Positions 10,505-21,631 of a DNA stretch of 64,000 nucleotides are shown here, piece after piece. A program made the position numbers and the translations under genes. The stretch spans positions 35,517,874-35,581,873 of the forward strand of contig JAIOJX010000003.1 in NCBI GenBank assembly GCA_022376925.1, read 5' to 3'. The notes below the pieces were generated by a model. The model was given only the letters and a program-made list of their open reading frames with translations. It did no database searches and was not told the origin of the DNA. Numbering within the stretch: the first letter of the stretch is position 1; each line of letters opens with the position of its first letter. This stretch comes from Tragulus kanchil. Taxonomy: Eukaryota > Chordata > Mammalia > Artiodactyla > Tragulidae.

Positions 10505-11547
10505 CACCTTGGGCCAGGTGGCAACTTGGTGTTCTATACATTAACAACAAGAAAAACTAAATTCCATTCATTTCTCAATGGCATGGTCAATCTGTGAAGA
10601 GCAACCATTTGTCTTTTACATATCACAGGAGACAAATACTCATCCTAAAATCTGGTTCCCAGGACAGCTTCTGACAGATGGTGATATGGTTATATATACA
10701 TCCTTGAGTGGTAGCTATTTACTGGATGGTTTCCATCAAAGTCATAAAAAGAAAACCATCGTGGATGATTAAAATATTATCATAGTATGTTAATAATTTT
10801 AATAGACTTTACTTTTTAAAACAGTCTTAGGTTCACAGCAAAACTGAGTGGCAGGCACAGAGATTTCCTATTAATAATTTTTTAAACCATCTAAGAGTAG
10901 ACTGTCAAAAATGTAAAAGCAAGGCTGCCTCTCTAAGTGAACTACAATTTGTATATTTATGCAAGGGCAGGAAAGGAGTTAGATATAATTCACTGCACCA
11001 GCCTCCTCATCTACTTGAATGCTGAGGTGAGTTAACTCCATTCAGCAGCTGGAATGTATATAGCAGAATTGTATATTCAGTGACATACATCCAGCCTAGG
11101 ACTTGGGCAGTGGCTGACTGACTGGGAGTCAGCATGAGAAGAAAGGGTAGCCCAGCTAAGGGAAGATGAGCAAAGCAAGGTCTTCAGGGGCTATGAGAGC
11201 CCAACACTGGAATCATAAGATGTCCAGACCATTCCAGCCAGGGATATTTTATATAACAGTTTTATGAGTCATTCTGAAGTTCTGGTCTATACAGATGCTC
11301 CAACCACCTTGAAAACAGAGGGCTTCCTAGGGTTAAAGTGCCTCAATCCTTTACTTATAACTTGAAGTTGAGAGCAGATTCACTCAGTTTTGCTCACTAA
11401 GACTCATGCGACCTAGGGCTCCCTTCTCATTTCAACAGTATAATTTGACCAAAATGGAAATTCAGTGGATATGACCTTAGGATTATAACAACCTGCTCTG
11501 GGAAATCAGGTAAATTCAGTGTCTTGGTGACTAGCACAGTGTGTGTT

Positions 11548-11771
11548 GGGTTTCTCAGGTGGTGCTAATAGTAAAGAATCCACCTGCCAGTGCAGGAGAC
11601 ATAAGAGATGCAGGTTTGATCCCTGGGTTGGGAAGATCCCTTGGAGGAGGGCATGGCAACCCACTTCAGTATTCTTGCCTGAAGAATCCCATGGACAAAG
11701 GAGCCTAGCAGACTACAGTCCATTGGGTCTCACAGAGTTGGACACAATGGACTAAGTACACACACATGCAC
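11548..11771 (+). repeat. BovA SINE, sense, full length
   Basis: Runs from 'gggtttctcaggtggtgcta' through 'gatccctgggttgggaagat' and 'cacagagttggacacaatgg' to an ACACACATGCAC tail. Confidence 0.85.
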
Positions 11772-12463
11772 AATATGTATTTACATGAGTAAGATGTTTA
11801 CATTGCATTACTTTTTTTCTTTCATGTTACCACAATTCCAGCTCCTAGTATCTTCTTATTTTTGATTTAAATATTACTTAGACTTGATTAAATATTGCTG
11901 AGAGCTGATTTATAGTTTAATTTTTCTCATTAGTTTACCTGTGTAAGAGAAAACTTCTCTCCATGTCTTACTCAATTTCTGGGGCACATGAAAAGGCTCA
12001 AGCAAATGGCAAATCCTAATGCCAAAAGCCCCTCTTTACTTGGTCTCAATTCATAAATGCTTCAGGAAAATGAACAACTTATCAAAGCAAGAAGCCACTC
12101 TTCAAGTTGTTCTCTCTTCAAACGCCTTATGCAGTAATCCAGAGAACACTAATTTCAAATCCCTGTATTAAAAGCACAAGTTATGTATCACCATAAATAA
12201 TCATGTGATACCTCTTAATAAATACATTAAATTAGTGTACCTCCAAGGCCTGAATGTTCTTTGCATTTATGCTGATTTACCATACTTTCTCATGACTGCA
12301 TCATATCACTACTCAAAAATCAGGATGCATCTATCAAAATCTATCATACATATCTATCATGAGTCCAGTTTGAATGTAGCATCATCTTCCTAAAACACAA
12401 AAAGGTATTTCTAAGATACAACTTTGATTGCATTAATTCTCTGCATAAAAATCTTCTATGACT
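11772..12463. other. Single-copy AT-rich non-coding DNA
   Basis: No repeat or gene recognised. Confidence 0.4.
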
Positions 12464-12844
12464 TTCCTCCATGTCTAGAGTATTATACTAAATCTTCACA
12501 GGATTTCTCTAGCTATAGCTGGAACCCAATCTACCTCTCTGGCTTTATAGTCATCTTCCTACAGTCCATGTGTCCTAGACAGCTGACAACTGTTTCCTCT
12601 CTATACTTGTTCAGTCTGTTCAAGTTCTTTGGTTTGGCTCAAACTCCTTCTTCTGAATTATAATAGTTTCCTTTCCCATTGCTGTCCTTCCCACCATCAG
12701 TATCCTTACTTACCACCAGTGTCTTTCAAAATCTATTAATGCTTTCAGATTCAATTTAAGTTATCACCTCTTTCAAAGACTCCCACCTAGTGGCTGTCCC
12801 ACCAGAAATAGTTATTGAGTCCAAGCTCATACTGCTCACTGAAT

Positions 12845-13350
12845 GACAGGCCAATAAATTGAAGGACATGTTGTTGGGACAAGGAAGAGCGACTTTATTC
12901 AGAAACCCTGCAGACGAGAAGATAGTGGACTAGTCTCCTGAAGAACCATCTTGCTGGGGTTTGGCTGCTAGTCTCTTTTATAAGACAGAGAGGGAGATGA
13001 GGAGAAAAAGTAAATTTAAAAAAAGAAGAAGCAGCAATAAGATGTTGCAAACATTTCCTGGTTCCAGCCTGACTCTACAGGGCTTGTGTTAATTCCATCT
13101 TTCCTACAGCCTTTCACAGGTGGGCCTGGTCAGGACTTTCCCTGTGAACAAAGGTATTTTAACTTAACATTCAGACATGCAAGGCATGTCTGGAGATGGC
13201 CTGTTATGTATACTTTGTCGTAGCCAACATCCTTTTAGTGATTAACTTGTAGCAAAGGCAATACAATACAAAGGCCAAAGTAAAAGAAACAGATCCAATA
13301 TGGAAACAAACTACCTCTTCCCTATTGCTGCAATATTGCCATCCTTTGGG
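12845..13350 (-). mobile_element. Probable ERV solo LTR, antisense (pair E copy 1)
   Basis: The block containing 'ggacaaggaagagcgacttt', 'ggtgggcctggtcaggactt' and 'caaaggccaaagtaaaagaa' resembles an antisense ungulate ERV1-class LTR, judged from memory of its general layout. No internal viral gene sequence was seen, so at most a solo LTR is present. Boundaries are approximate. Confidence 0.45.
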
Positions 13351-13378
13351 TGCCCATCCCAGATTGTCATTTATCACT

Positions 13379-13513
13379 CTGCATGCACTCATGCTAATTC
13401 ACTTCAGTGGTGTCCAACTCTGTGACTCCATGGACTGTAGTCTAACAGGCTCCTCTGTCCATAGGATTCTCTCGGCAAGAATAGTGGAAATGGGTTGCCA
13501 TGCCTTCCTCCAT
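13379..13513 (-). repeat. BovA SINE, antisense, cut by junction
   Basis: Starts with GCATGCACTCATGC and continues to 'gggttgccatgccttcctcc', where pair E's join interrupts it. Confidence 0.8.
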
Positions 13514-13885
13514 GTCTAGAGTATTATACTAAATCTTCACAGGATTTCTCTAGCTATAGCTGGAACCCAATCTACCTCTCTGGCTTTATAGTCATCTTCC
13601 TACAGTCCATGTGTCCTAGACAGCTGACAACTGTTTCCTCTCTATACTTGTTCAGTCTGTTCAAGTTCTTTGGTTTGGCTCAAACTCCTTCTTCTGAATT
13701 ATAATAGTTTCCTTTCCCATTGCTGTCCTTCCCACCATCAGTATCCTTACTTACCACCAGTGTCTTTCAAAATCTATTAATGCTTTCAGATTCAATTTAA
13801 GTTATCACCTCTTTCAAAGACTCCCACCTAGTGGCTGTCCCACCAGAAATAGTTATTGAGTCCAAGCTCATACTGCTCACTGAAT

Positions 13886-14391
13886 GACAGGCCAATAAAT
13901 TGAAGGACATGTTGTTGGGACAAGGAAGAGCGACTTTATTCAGAAACCCTGCAGACGAGAAGATCGTGGACTAGTCTCCTGAAGAACCATCTTGCTGGGG
14001 TTTGGCTGCTAGTCTCTTTTATAAGACAGAGAGGGAGATGAGGAGAAAAAGTAAATTTAAAAAAAGAAGAAGCAGCAATAAGATGTTGCAAACATTTCCT
14101 GGTTCCAGCCTGACTCTACAGGGCTTGTGTTAATTCCATCTTTCCTACAGCCTTTCACAGGTGGGCCTGGTCAGGACTTTCCCTGTGAACAAAGGTATTT
14201 TAACTTAACATTCAGACATGCAAGGCATGTCTGGAGATGGCCTGTTATGTATACTTTGTCGTAGCCAACATCCTTTTAGTGATTAACTTGTAGCAAAGGC
14301 AATACAATACAAAGGCCAAAGTAAAAGAAACAGATCCAATATGGAAACAAACTACCTCTTCCCTATTGCTGCAATATTGCCATCCTTTGGG
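13886..14391 (-). mobile_element. Probable ERV solo LTR, antisense (pair E copy 2)
   Basis: Counterpart of 12845-13350 at an offset of 1041. Not an independent insertion. Confidence 0.45.
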
Positions 14392-14419
14392 TGCCCATCC
14401 CAGATTGTCATTTATCACT

Positions 14420-14646
14420 CTGCATGCACTCATGCTAATTCACTTCAGTGGTGTCCAACTCTGTGACTCCATGGACTGTAGTCTAACAGGCTCCTCTGTC
14501 CATAGGATTCTCTCGGCAAGAATAGTGGAAATGGGTTGCCATGCCTTCCTCCAGGGGAGCTTCCCTACTCAAGGATTTAACCCATGTCACTTGTGTCTCC
14601 TGCACTGCAGGCAAATTCTTTACCACTGAGCCACTGGGGAAGCTCC
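14420..14646 (-). repeat. BovA SINE, antisense, full length
   Basis: The complete version of the SINE cut at 13513. It continues through 'gcaggcaaattctttaccac' to 'gagccactggggaagctcc'. Confidence 0.83.
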
Positions 14647-15397
14647 TTATCACTTTGCACAACTTTGCAATTACTTGTGTATATACTCTAATTCTTCGTG
14701 CACCTACTGGTTGGTCTTCACATACCCACTCATCTCATAGAGTATGGCATTCACAGTAGGCCTTAGTTGAGCTTGTCTTGAATTTAATTAATGGTATAAT
14801 TAATAACTAAAGCTCTGTCTGTATATTTAGATTCTAAAAGACTGGCCCAATGTTAAAATATTATTTTTCATAAATATATTTGAATTTTTTCATAACTGTC
14901 AGTGACCATAAAAAGTCTTATTGTTAGGTCTAAATTTGAAGACAAAGGAGCATAGAATAACAGAAACAAAATGCAGACTAATTACAGAGTTTGATAAGAA
15001 ACACTCCCTGAAAATTAAAAAAAAAAAAAAAAGGCATTACAAAGTTTACATTCAATTAGTGAGTAAAAGGAAAATAAAGTGTGTACAAGGACCCATCATG
15101 TGTTGCCAGCCTCTTAGGCTGCCTCTTTCCATTCTATCTGCCCTGGTTTCCTGAGGAAACACTTCCAATAGTAACTGCCCTAATGCTCTCTGGCCCTATG
15201 AGAAGCTGGGAGTCGCTGTGAAAATTTCAAATATTCCTATCAATATCTGGGTTGCAACTGTACTGAAGTTTGGTATCTGTTAAAAGCCTTTTCATCTTGA
15301 ACTCTTTAGTAATTAGACAGTAGCTGCCTCTTAGAAATTGATTTCTCTCCTTCAATTTAGCTACACCAAAAGCAGTATGCCAGTTCTGCATACATGC
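14647..15397. other. Single-copy AT-rich non-coding DNA with an A-run
   Basis: No gene recognised. There is a homopolymer A-run at about 15016-15032. No target-site duplication was evident around it. Confidence 0.4.
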
Positions 15398-15880
15398 ATT
15401 GAACCAACTGCAGATATAAAATAATGCAAAAATACATTCCAGAAAGTTCCAAAAAGCAAAATTCAAATCTTCCACGCACTGACAACCATGTATATAGCAT
15501 TTCCATTACACTTACAACTACATACATACCATTTACATTGTATTACTTATAATAAGTAATCTAGAGATGATTTAAAATGCATGGGAGAAATTTAATGTCA
15601 CCTGCCAGTTAGAAAGCTTTAAAACCTTTGCTTGTGGAGTTGATTTTTAGTTTTTACTGTTATTCTTTTTTAAATGAAAAGGGACATTCTTTTTCTGATT
15701 ACTGCCCTTTCAAAAAATTAAATTTTCAGAAAATAAAGTGTACAGGAGAATGTGTATAGTATAGCTTATGTATAAATACTACACTATTTTACATAAGGGA
15801 CTTCAGCATCCACGGATTTTGGTATTGGGGGAGGACATTGGAAGGGATCTCCCTCATCCCATACCACAAGACCACTGTAT
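15398..15880. mobile_element. Tigger-like DNA transposon fragment (interrupted)
   Basis: 'accatttacattgtattact', 'ataagtaatctagagatgat' and 'cttcagcatccacggatttt' occur in the order found in non-autonomous Tigger (TcMar) elements, ending near 'agaccactgta'. The middle (about 15600-15720) does not match and may be a later insertion or decay. No transposase frame remains. Confidence 0.55.
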
Positions 15881-16289
15881 TAAGTAGTTCTAAGTAAGGC
15901 TGGAAGTGGGGAAATTGCCACTGTCATTAAACACATTCTGACCTAAAAGTTTGCCCTTCGACTACCTATTCCTCCTCTACCCTTTTGGAAGCACAATGAC
16001 TCGTGCTTATTCTTCTTAGCCTTGAAGCCCAAGATCCAACTCAGAAATATTAAGGAGATAAGAGTACCTATAAAAACTCTAGAGATACTCTCACATTTAC
16101 AGCAAACAATGGACTATTTACTTGCCTTATCTGAGGATGGGTGTTCCCTTTACTTCATTAGTAAGAAGTCTGGGATAGAGGAAATTTACACAAAGGACTC
16201 TGGGCCTCCCAAATCTCCTAGGAAGTAGCCAGAAATCCAGGGCAACAGCCCCTCTGACCTTGCCAGCCCAGCCAGGTTGTACACAACTG

Positions 16290-16516
16290 TTGTGTGTAGA
16301 TGCTCAGTTGCTCAATTGTGTCCAACTCTTCATGCCCCGTGGACTGTAACCCGCCAGGCTCCTCTGTCCATGGGATTTTCCAGACAAGAATACTGGAGTG
16401 GGGTGCCATTTCCTTTTCCAAGGGATCTTCCTGACCCAGGGATCTAACTCATACCTCTTTCATCTCCTGCATTGGTAGGCAGACTCCATACCACTTAGTG
16501 CCACCTGGGAAACTCC
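16290..16516 (-). repeat. BovA SINE, antisense (pair F copy 1)
   Basis: From 'gtgtgtagatgctcagttgc' to 'gtgccacctgggaaactcc'. It contains 'ttccagacaagaatactgga' and 'atctcctgcattggtaggca'. Confidence 0.85.
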
Positions 16517-16877
16517 CTAAACACAACGTATTGCTTTCAAACAAACCCTCCTTTTATTGAAACAGCAAATTGTGTTACAATTAAAACAAGGCAAATGTAG
16601 GTGGAATGGGTAGATGCAATAACACTGTTGAAATATTCAGATGTAGGAATAAAGATCATCCAGAGAGAACACACTGAGGCTGTTTATTTGGAGGATGCTA
16701 TACAGAGGGAGTCACCCACCATCACTCACATTGGGTAGGCAGGCAGGAGACAGAGAAAGTCTTCTCATAAAACAAGGAAGGCATACTCCGCAAGTAAGCC
16801 CAGGTGTACTCTGCAGGTTTTTGAAATGGAGGAGCTGGAGATGCGCTTTCTAGGAGTGGGGTATCCTGTGTGGTGGG
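16517..16877. other. Non-coding DNA inside pair F
   Basis: Not recognised as a repeat family. Repeated at 17616-17977. Confidence 0.4.
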
Positions 16878-16979
16878 CTACACTATTTTACATAAGGGAC
16901 TTCAGCATCCACGGATTTTGGTATTGGGGGAGGACATTGGAAGGGATCTCCCTCATCCCATACCACAAGACCACTGTAT
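16878..16979. mobile_element. Tigger-like fragment end (pair F copy 2)
   Basis: Second copy of the terminal ~100 bases of the element at 15398-15880. Its left part is missing because the duplication starts inside it. Confidence 0.55.
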
Positions 16980-17388
16980 TAAGTAGTTCTAAGTAAGGCT
17001 GGAAGTGGGGAAATTGCCACTGTCATTAAACACATTCTGACCTAAAAGTTTGCCCTTCGACTACCTATTCCTCCTCTACCCTTTTGGAAGCACAATGACT
17101 CGTGCTTATTCTTCTTAGCCTTGAAGCCCAAGATCCAACTCAGAAATATTAAGGAGATAAGAGTACCTATAAAAACTCTAGAGATACTCTCACATTTACA
17201 GCAAACAATGGACTATTTACTTGCCTTATCTGAGGATGGGTGTTCCCTTTACTTCATTAGTAAGAAGTCTGGGATAGAGGAAATTTACACAAAGGACTCT
17301 GGGCCTCCCAAATCTCCTAGGAAGTAGCCAGAAATCCAGGGCAACAGCCCCTCTGACCTTGCCAGCCCAGCCAGGTTGTACACAACTG

Positions 17389-17615
17389 TTGTGTGTAGAT
17401 GCTCAGTTGCTCAATTGTGTCCAACTCTTCATGCCCCGTGGACTGTAACCCGCCAGGCTCCTCTGTCCATGGGATTTTCCAGACAAGAATACTGGAGTGG
17501 GGTGCCATTTCCTTTTCCAAGGGATCTTCCTGACCCAGGGATCTAACTCATACCTCTTTCATCTCCTGCATTGGTAGGCAGACTCCATACCACTTAGTGC
17601 CACCTGGGAAACTCC
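17389..17615 (-). repeat. BovA SINE, antisense (pair F copy 2)
   Basis: Counterpart of 16290-16516 at an offset of 1099. Confidence 0.85.
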
Positions 17616-18102
17616 CTAAACACAACGTATTGCTTTCAAACAAACCCTCCTTTTATTGAAACAGCAAATTGTGTTACAATTAAAACAAGGCAAATGTAGG
17701 TGGAATGGGTAGATGCAATAACACTGTTGAAATATTCAGATGTAGGAATAAAGATCATCCAGAGAGAACACACTGAGGCTGTTTATTTGGAGGATGCTAT
17801 ACAGAGGGAGTCACCCACCATCACTCACATTGGGTAGGCAGGCAGGAGACAGAGAAAGTCTTCTCATAAAACAAGGAAGGCATACTCCGCAAGTAAGCCC
17901 AGGTGTACTCTGCAGGTTTTTGAAATGGAGGAGCTGGAGATGCGCTTTCTAGGAGTGGGGTATCCTGTGTGGTGGGCATGGGGAACATATTTGGCTTTTT
18001 ATTACTGACCTTGAGATGAAACCAGTGATGAAAATTAAGGAAGCAGGCCTTTATTGAGCAAGTCTTAGCTGTTTGGGACCAACGTCAGAAATTATAGTTT
18101 GG

Positions 18103-18222
18103 CTTGGAGGTTGTAGGTGGTTGTTGTGGTTGCTGAGGTCCCTTACATAAACTAGTGTATGAAGGTTGTTGTGGAGGTTGTTATGGAGGTTGGGTGGCTG
18201 TTATGGAGGTTGTAGGTCAGAG
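18103..18222. repeat. Imperfect G/T-rich minisatellite (GGTTGT/GGAGGTTGT units)
   Basis: About a dozen degenerate copies of GGTTG(T/C) and GGAGGTTGTTAT-like units, for example 'tgtggaggttgttatggagg' near 18172. The plus-strand frame reads Gly/Cys/Tyr-rich by virtue of the repeat. I do not take it as coding. Confidence 0.6.
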
Positions 18223-18302
18223 TTCTGGTCCATACATGGGGCCAGGCCACTGTCTGCTTGTGTATTCAGTCTCTCACAGGACTTTTGTGGTTGTTTACTT
18301 TA

Positions 18303-18639
18303 TTTTTTTTATTTTTTTAAAAACATTTATTTTATTTATTTATCTTTTTTGGGGGAGGTGGGGAGGGAGGGGGATGGGCAGGCCACTTCTATTGGTCCTT
18401 CATTTCTCTATTTTCATCCATCTTTGTTCTTCGGCTCCTGTGGGCCTCCCATCATGGTGGCCTCTGTCATCGCAGAGTGCCAGCTCTGGGCACATGCATG
18501 CTAGAGCTCTGGCTTGGTAATTGGACACATCAGTCCAGCCGCTCCACAGCACGTGGAATCTTCCCAGGCCAGGGATCGAACCGGCGCCCCTTGCACTGCA
18601 AGGCGGTGTCCTTACCCGCTGGACCACCAGGGGAAGCCC
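18303..18639 (-). repeat. CHR-type tRNA SINE, antisense, with perfect 15-bp TSD
   Basis: Bounded by the exact direct repeat TGGTTGTTTACTTTA at 18288-18302 and 18640-18654. In antisense order it has a T-rich tail, a G-rich stretch (about 18350-18375), 'catctttgttcttcggctcc', 'cacgtggaatcttcccaggc' and 'gatcgaaccggcgccccttg' (B-box side), ending at 'ggaccaccaggggaagcc'. A well-preserved, probably young copy. Same family as 4763-5017, 43127-43380 and 60836-61101. Confidence 0.85.
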
Positions 18640-18798
18640 TGGTTGTTTACTTTAAAATCATTTTTAAATGATATCTAGGAAATCATGGAAGACTTAAAGG
18701 TAGAAACAAACTACAAACTTGTCTCTAAACATTAACTCTAGAACCAAACATAGCTTCAATCCTCAGGATGCTCTCCTCATTTATTCTCAATAAAATAT

Positions 18799-18945
18799 TG
18801 GCCTTGGCAGCCCAGTGGTTAGGTCTCTACAGTTCCACTGCAGGGAGAGTGGGGGGCAGGGGGCATGGGTTCAATCCCTGGTCAGGGAGCTGAGGTCTTG
18901 CATGGTGTGTGGAATGGCAAGATAATCATAATAATCATAATAATT
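18799..18945 (+). repeat. CHR-2-type tRNA SINE, sense
   Basis: 'ttggcagcccagtggttagg', then a G-rich insertion, 'catgggttcaatccctggtc' and 'agggagctgaggtcttgcat', with an (ATAATC)n-like tail. Confidence 0.65.
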
Positions 18946-19008
18946 GGCTTTAAAAAACGAAATAAAATGTTTTCTCTAAAAAGAAATATAAAAATCACTA
19001 CCATGTAG

Positions 19009-19236
19009 TGGCTTCCCAACTGGGGCTAGTGGTAAAAAACCCACTTGCCAATGCAGGAGATGTAAGAGACATGGGTTCCATCCCTGGATTGGGAAGATCC
19101 TCTGGCAGAGGGCATGGCAACTCACTCCAGTATTCTTGCTTGGAGAATTCCATTGACAGAGGAGCCTGGCAGGCTATAGTCCATGTGGTTGCAGAGAGTT
19201 AGGCACAACTGAAGCGACTTAGCATGCATGCACCAT
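19009..19236 (+). repeat. BovA SINE, sense, full length
   Basis: 'ggcttcccaactggggctag' to 'gaagcgacttagcatgcatg', with a preserved core 'ctccagtattcttgcttgga'. Confidence 0.85.
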
Positions 19237-21147
19237 GCAGTCATTAAAAGTCAGACATGGTCAATGTTCTCAAAGTTAAAAGTCATCCATAGTAATCATT
19301 ATTAATATATTCTTCCTCTTTTACCATGAATTTGCTCTGTGGTCATTGATAATTTTCTTTACCTGTAAATATTAGTGGGTGCATAGTACAATTTCCTCCC
19401 TGAGTGTAGTATTAGCCTATTTTGTCCATTGCCTCTGCCCTCCAGCTTATTCCATTATCACCCCAGTAAAGACGTGCCCAAGCAACATTCCTTCAATCCC
19501 AATTAGGCATATTCATTGGGTTCAAACTCTATGTTACCAATTTCAATATATACTTCTGGTATTTTATATCTATAAAAATTTACAGGTATTAACTACTCTG
19601 ACTTAATTGCCTCCATATTACTGCCTATGTCCAAGTCATCTTTGAACTCCTGACAAAGAAATTCGGCAATATTCTCCTAATATTGGCAGACTTTATGGAG
19701 CATGTTGAATGAATAAATGAATCCAGAAACTCAGGCAAACTTCTGTAGAGCCTGAGTTCTGGTAGTCAACCTTTAGGTTAATTGAGATAAAACTCTTGGG
19801 AACACATCATAGAATAGCAATACAATATGATGCAAAATGTGAAACAAATATTTTTCCTTATTTTTTCATTTTTTCACCAAATATTATTAAGACCTATTTC
19901 ATGCTAGCCACTGTGCTAGAAACTAGGAAATTATTAGTAAACAAAATACAGGCGAATTACATCTAGAGAATATCTTCTTGAAAAGCTCTACTTTCTGTCT
20001 CTACTACAGAGCTCTATTTCCATGAATCTGAAAGTGAACCAAGACCAGGTGAATGACAACATGTTGAGATTTCCAGATGCTAGTATTTCTCTTCTTCAGT
20101 ATTTTTAGCACATAGACATGCACTCAATGAACATTCATTCTTTGCATGCTGAACTGGATTTCTGTCACTGTTTGTCCAAGTGACTCCAAGGCCATGACTA
20201 ACCAAAGCTTAGAAGAGAACCTACTTTCTCTCTCCTTCCTTGGCTCCCATCAGTTCAAGTGCAAACAATTGTTTTGGTTTTCCTGGTACGCAATTTCTTG
20301 AGTGTAGAGCTTGTGATGTGAAATCTATTGGGGGGAGGGTAAAATCAAGAGAGAAGAGACCCCCAATCCTCTCCAAATGAAACACTAGAAAATTCTGCAG
20401 AACTGAAGACTGCATCTTCTGGTTATGAAGCAGCCTGGTATTGGGGATATGATGTCTAACTTTAAAAGCATGGTCACAGTTTTTACCTCTCTCTGTTGTG
20501 CAATGGTGTGATCTTCTGACAAGATAGTACAGTTACCTGGGTCTTAATTTTCCCATATTCCAAAGGCAAGTATTATAAAGATTAATTTCAAAATCAGTAG
20601 TATTGTTCTAGGCAAAAATCTGACCAAGGCATCTAGACCATCTCAATTCTGTAGGCCTGACAGTCATCCAACTGTTTAATTGTCTTCTCAAGGCAGTCCT
20701 AACTTCCAAGCAGGGCACTGATGGAGTAATAAGGAGCTTACTCCTGGGATCCAACATGGTCAAGACATTGCCTCTATTGGTTTTCCCCACCCTGGTTAGT
20801 CCTCATAATATGCCTTCTTTCTCCAACTCTCATCCAGAAATGAGTGAGAAAAGAGAATGAGTAGAAATATGAAGCAATATATAACTTTGTCTGAAGTAGA
20901 TGGTGTTCCTTCTCCACTCTAAGAAAAAGGGCTCTTAATCCAGTCTTTCATGGTCCTCTATGCGTCAGTAACTTTTTCTCCCTACATCAGGAATAGTTCA
21001 TTTTTGTATGAAAAGTTTAGTCTCCAATTCAAGATTATTGACTTAAATAAACAATAAACTGACTTTTTTAGGTGTAAACATATGGTCTGTCCAGATGCCC
21101 CCAAAAGCCTCATATATAGACATACCTTCTAATTTTGTTCCCACTAT

Positions 21148-21148
<1 letters not shown>
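19237..21148. other. Single-copy non-coding DNA (~1.9 kb)
   Basis: One of the longer stretches without a recognised interspersed repeat or duplication. Open frames (about 19379-19606, 20221-20415, 20608-20790) are short, lack recognisable domains and have no splice or promoter context I can defend. Confidence 0.45.
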
Positions 21149-21201
<53 letters not shown>

Positions 21202-21246
21202 TGATAAGAATATATATATACAATAAGAATATATATACATATTTAT
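21149..21246. repeat. (AT)n/(AC)n compound microsatellite
   Basis: About 20 AT units (21151-21190) run into an (AC)5 tract and then interrupted ATATAT blocks. The minus-strand frame reading Tyr-Ile repeats is a by-product. Confidence 0.9.
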
Positions 21247-21307
21247 ATGCATTCTTAAATATGTAGTGAATATTTAAGGACTGATCCTTAAAATAAGAAA
21301 AGGAGGA

Positions 21308-21618
21308 CTTCTCTGGTGGTACAGTGGATAAGAATCCACCTGCCTATGCAGGGGACACAGATTCTATCCCTGGTCCAGGAAGATTCCGAGTGCCAGGGAG
21401 CTACTAAGCCTGTGAGCCACAACTACTGAGCCCATGTGCTGCAATGGCTGCAGTCTGTGCGCCTAGAGACTGTGCTCCTCAACCAGAGAAGTCACTGCAA
21501 TGCGAAGCCTGTACACAGCCATGAAGACTAGCCCCGCTCAAGTTTCACTACAACTGGAGAAAACCCGTGACCAGGAACAAAGACTAAAAAATAAATAAAA
21601 ACAAATTATCAATAAAGA
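21308..21618 (+). repeat. CHR-1-type tRNA SINE, sense, with 13-bp TSD
   Basis: Flanked by AAGAAAAGGAGGA at 21295-21307 and 21619-21631. Head 'cttctctggtggtacagtgg', 'gtgagccacaactactgagc', 'aaccagagaagtcactgcaa' and an (AATAA)n tail, as in CHR-1 elements. Confidence 0.83.
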
Positions 21619-21631
21619 AAGAAAAGGAGGA

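Larger units (their letters stand above)
9418..11607 (+). repeat. Direct duplication D (unit 1106 bp)
   Basis: Copy 1 is 9418-10504, followed by a 19-base bridge with no clear source (10505-10523). Copy 2 is 10524-11607. Differences include an A-run (AAGAAAAAAAACT versus AAGAAAAACT), ACATCCACCC versus ACATCCAGCC (about 9990 versus 11092) and several substitutions in the last 60 bases of copy 1. It overlaps pair C to give the order A-B-A-B-C-B-C. Confidence 0.92.
12464..14553 (+). repeat. Direct duplication E (unit 1041 bp)
   Basis: Copy 1 is 12464-13504 and copy 2 is 13505-14553, joined at a shared CTTCCTCCA. One A/C difference was seen (GAAGATAGTGG near 12920 versus GAAGATCGTGG near 13961). 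The join falls inside a BovA SINE: copy 1 holds only its first ~120 bases and copy 2 has all of it. This is as expected if a contig ended in a dispersed repeat. Confidence 0.93.
15779..17977 (+). repeat. Direct duplication F (unit 1099 bp)
   Basis: Copy 1 is 15779-16877 and copy 2 is 16878-17977. I saw no differences. Copy 2 begins abruptly within the Tigger-like fragment at CTACACTATTTTACATAAGG. The open frame of 68 codons at 16022 and 17121 is duplicated with it and has no known domain. Confidence 0.93.

Noticed and set aside
18155..18520. A keratin-associated-protein-like gene (Gly-Cys-Tyr-rich frame)
   Set aside because: The composition comes from the G/T-rich minisatellite. The frame then runs into an antisense SINE and no conserved gene structure is seen.
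21043..21252. A minus-strand protein with Tyr-Ile repeats
   Set aside because: Translation of the (AT)n microsatellite.
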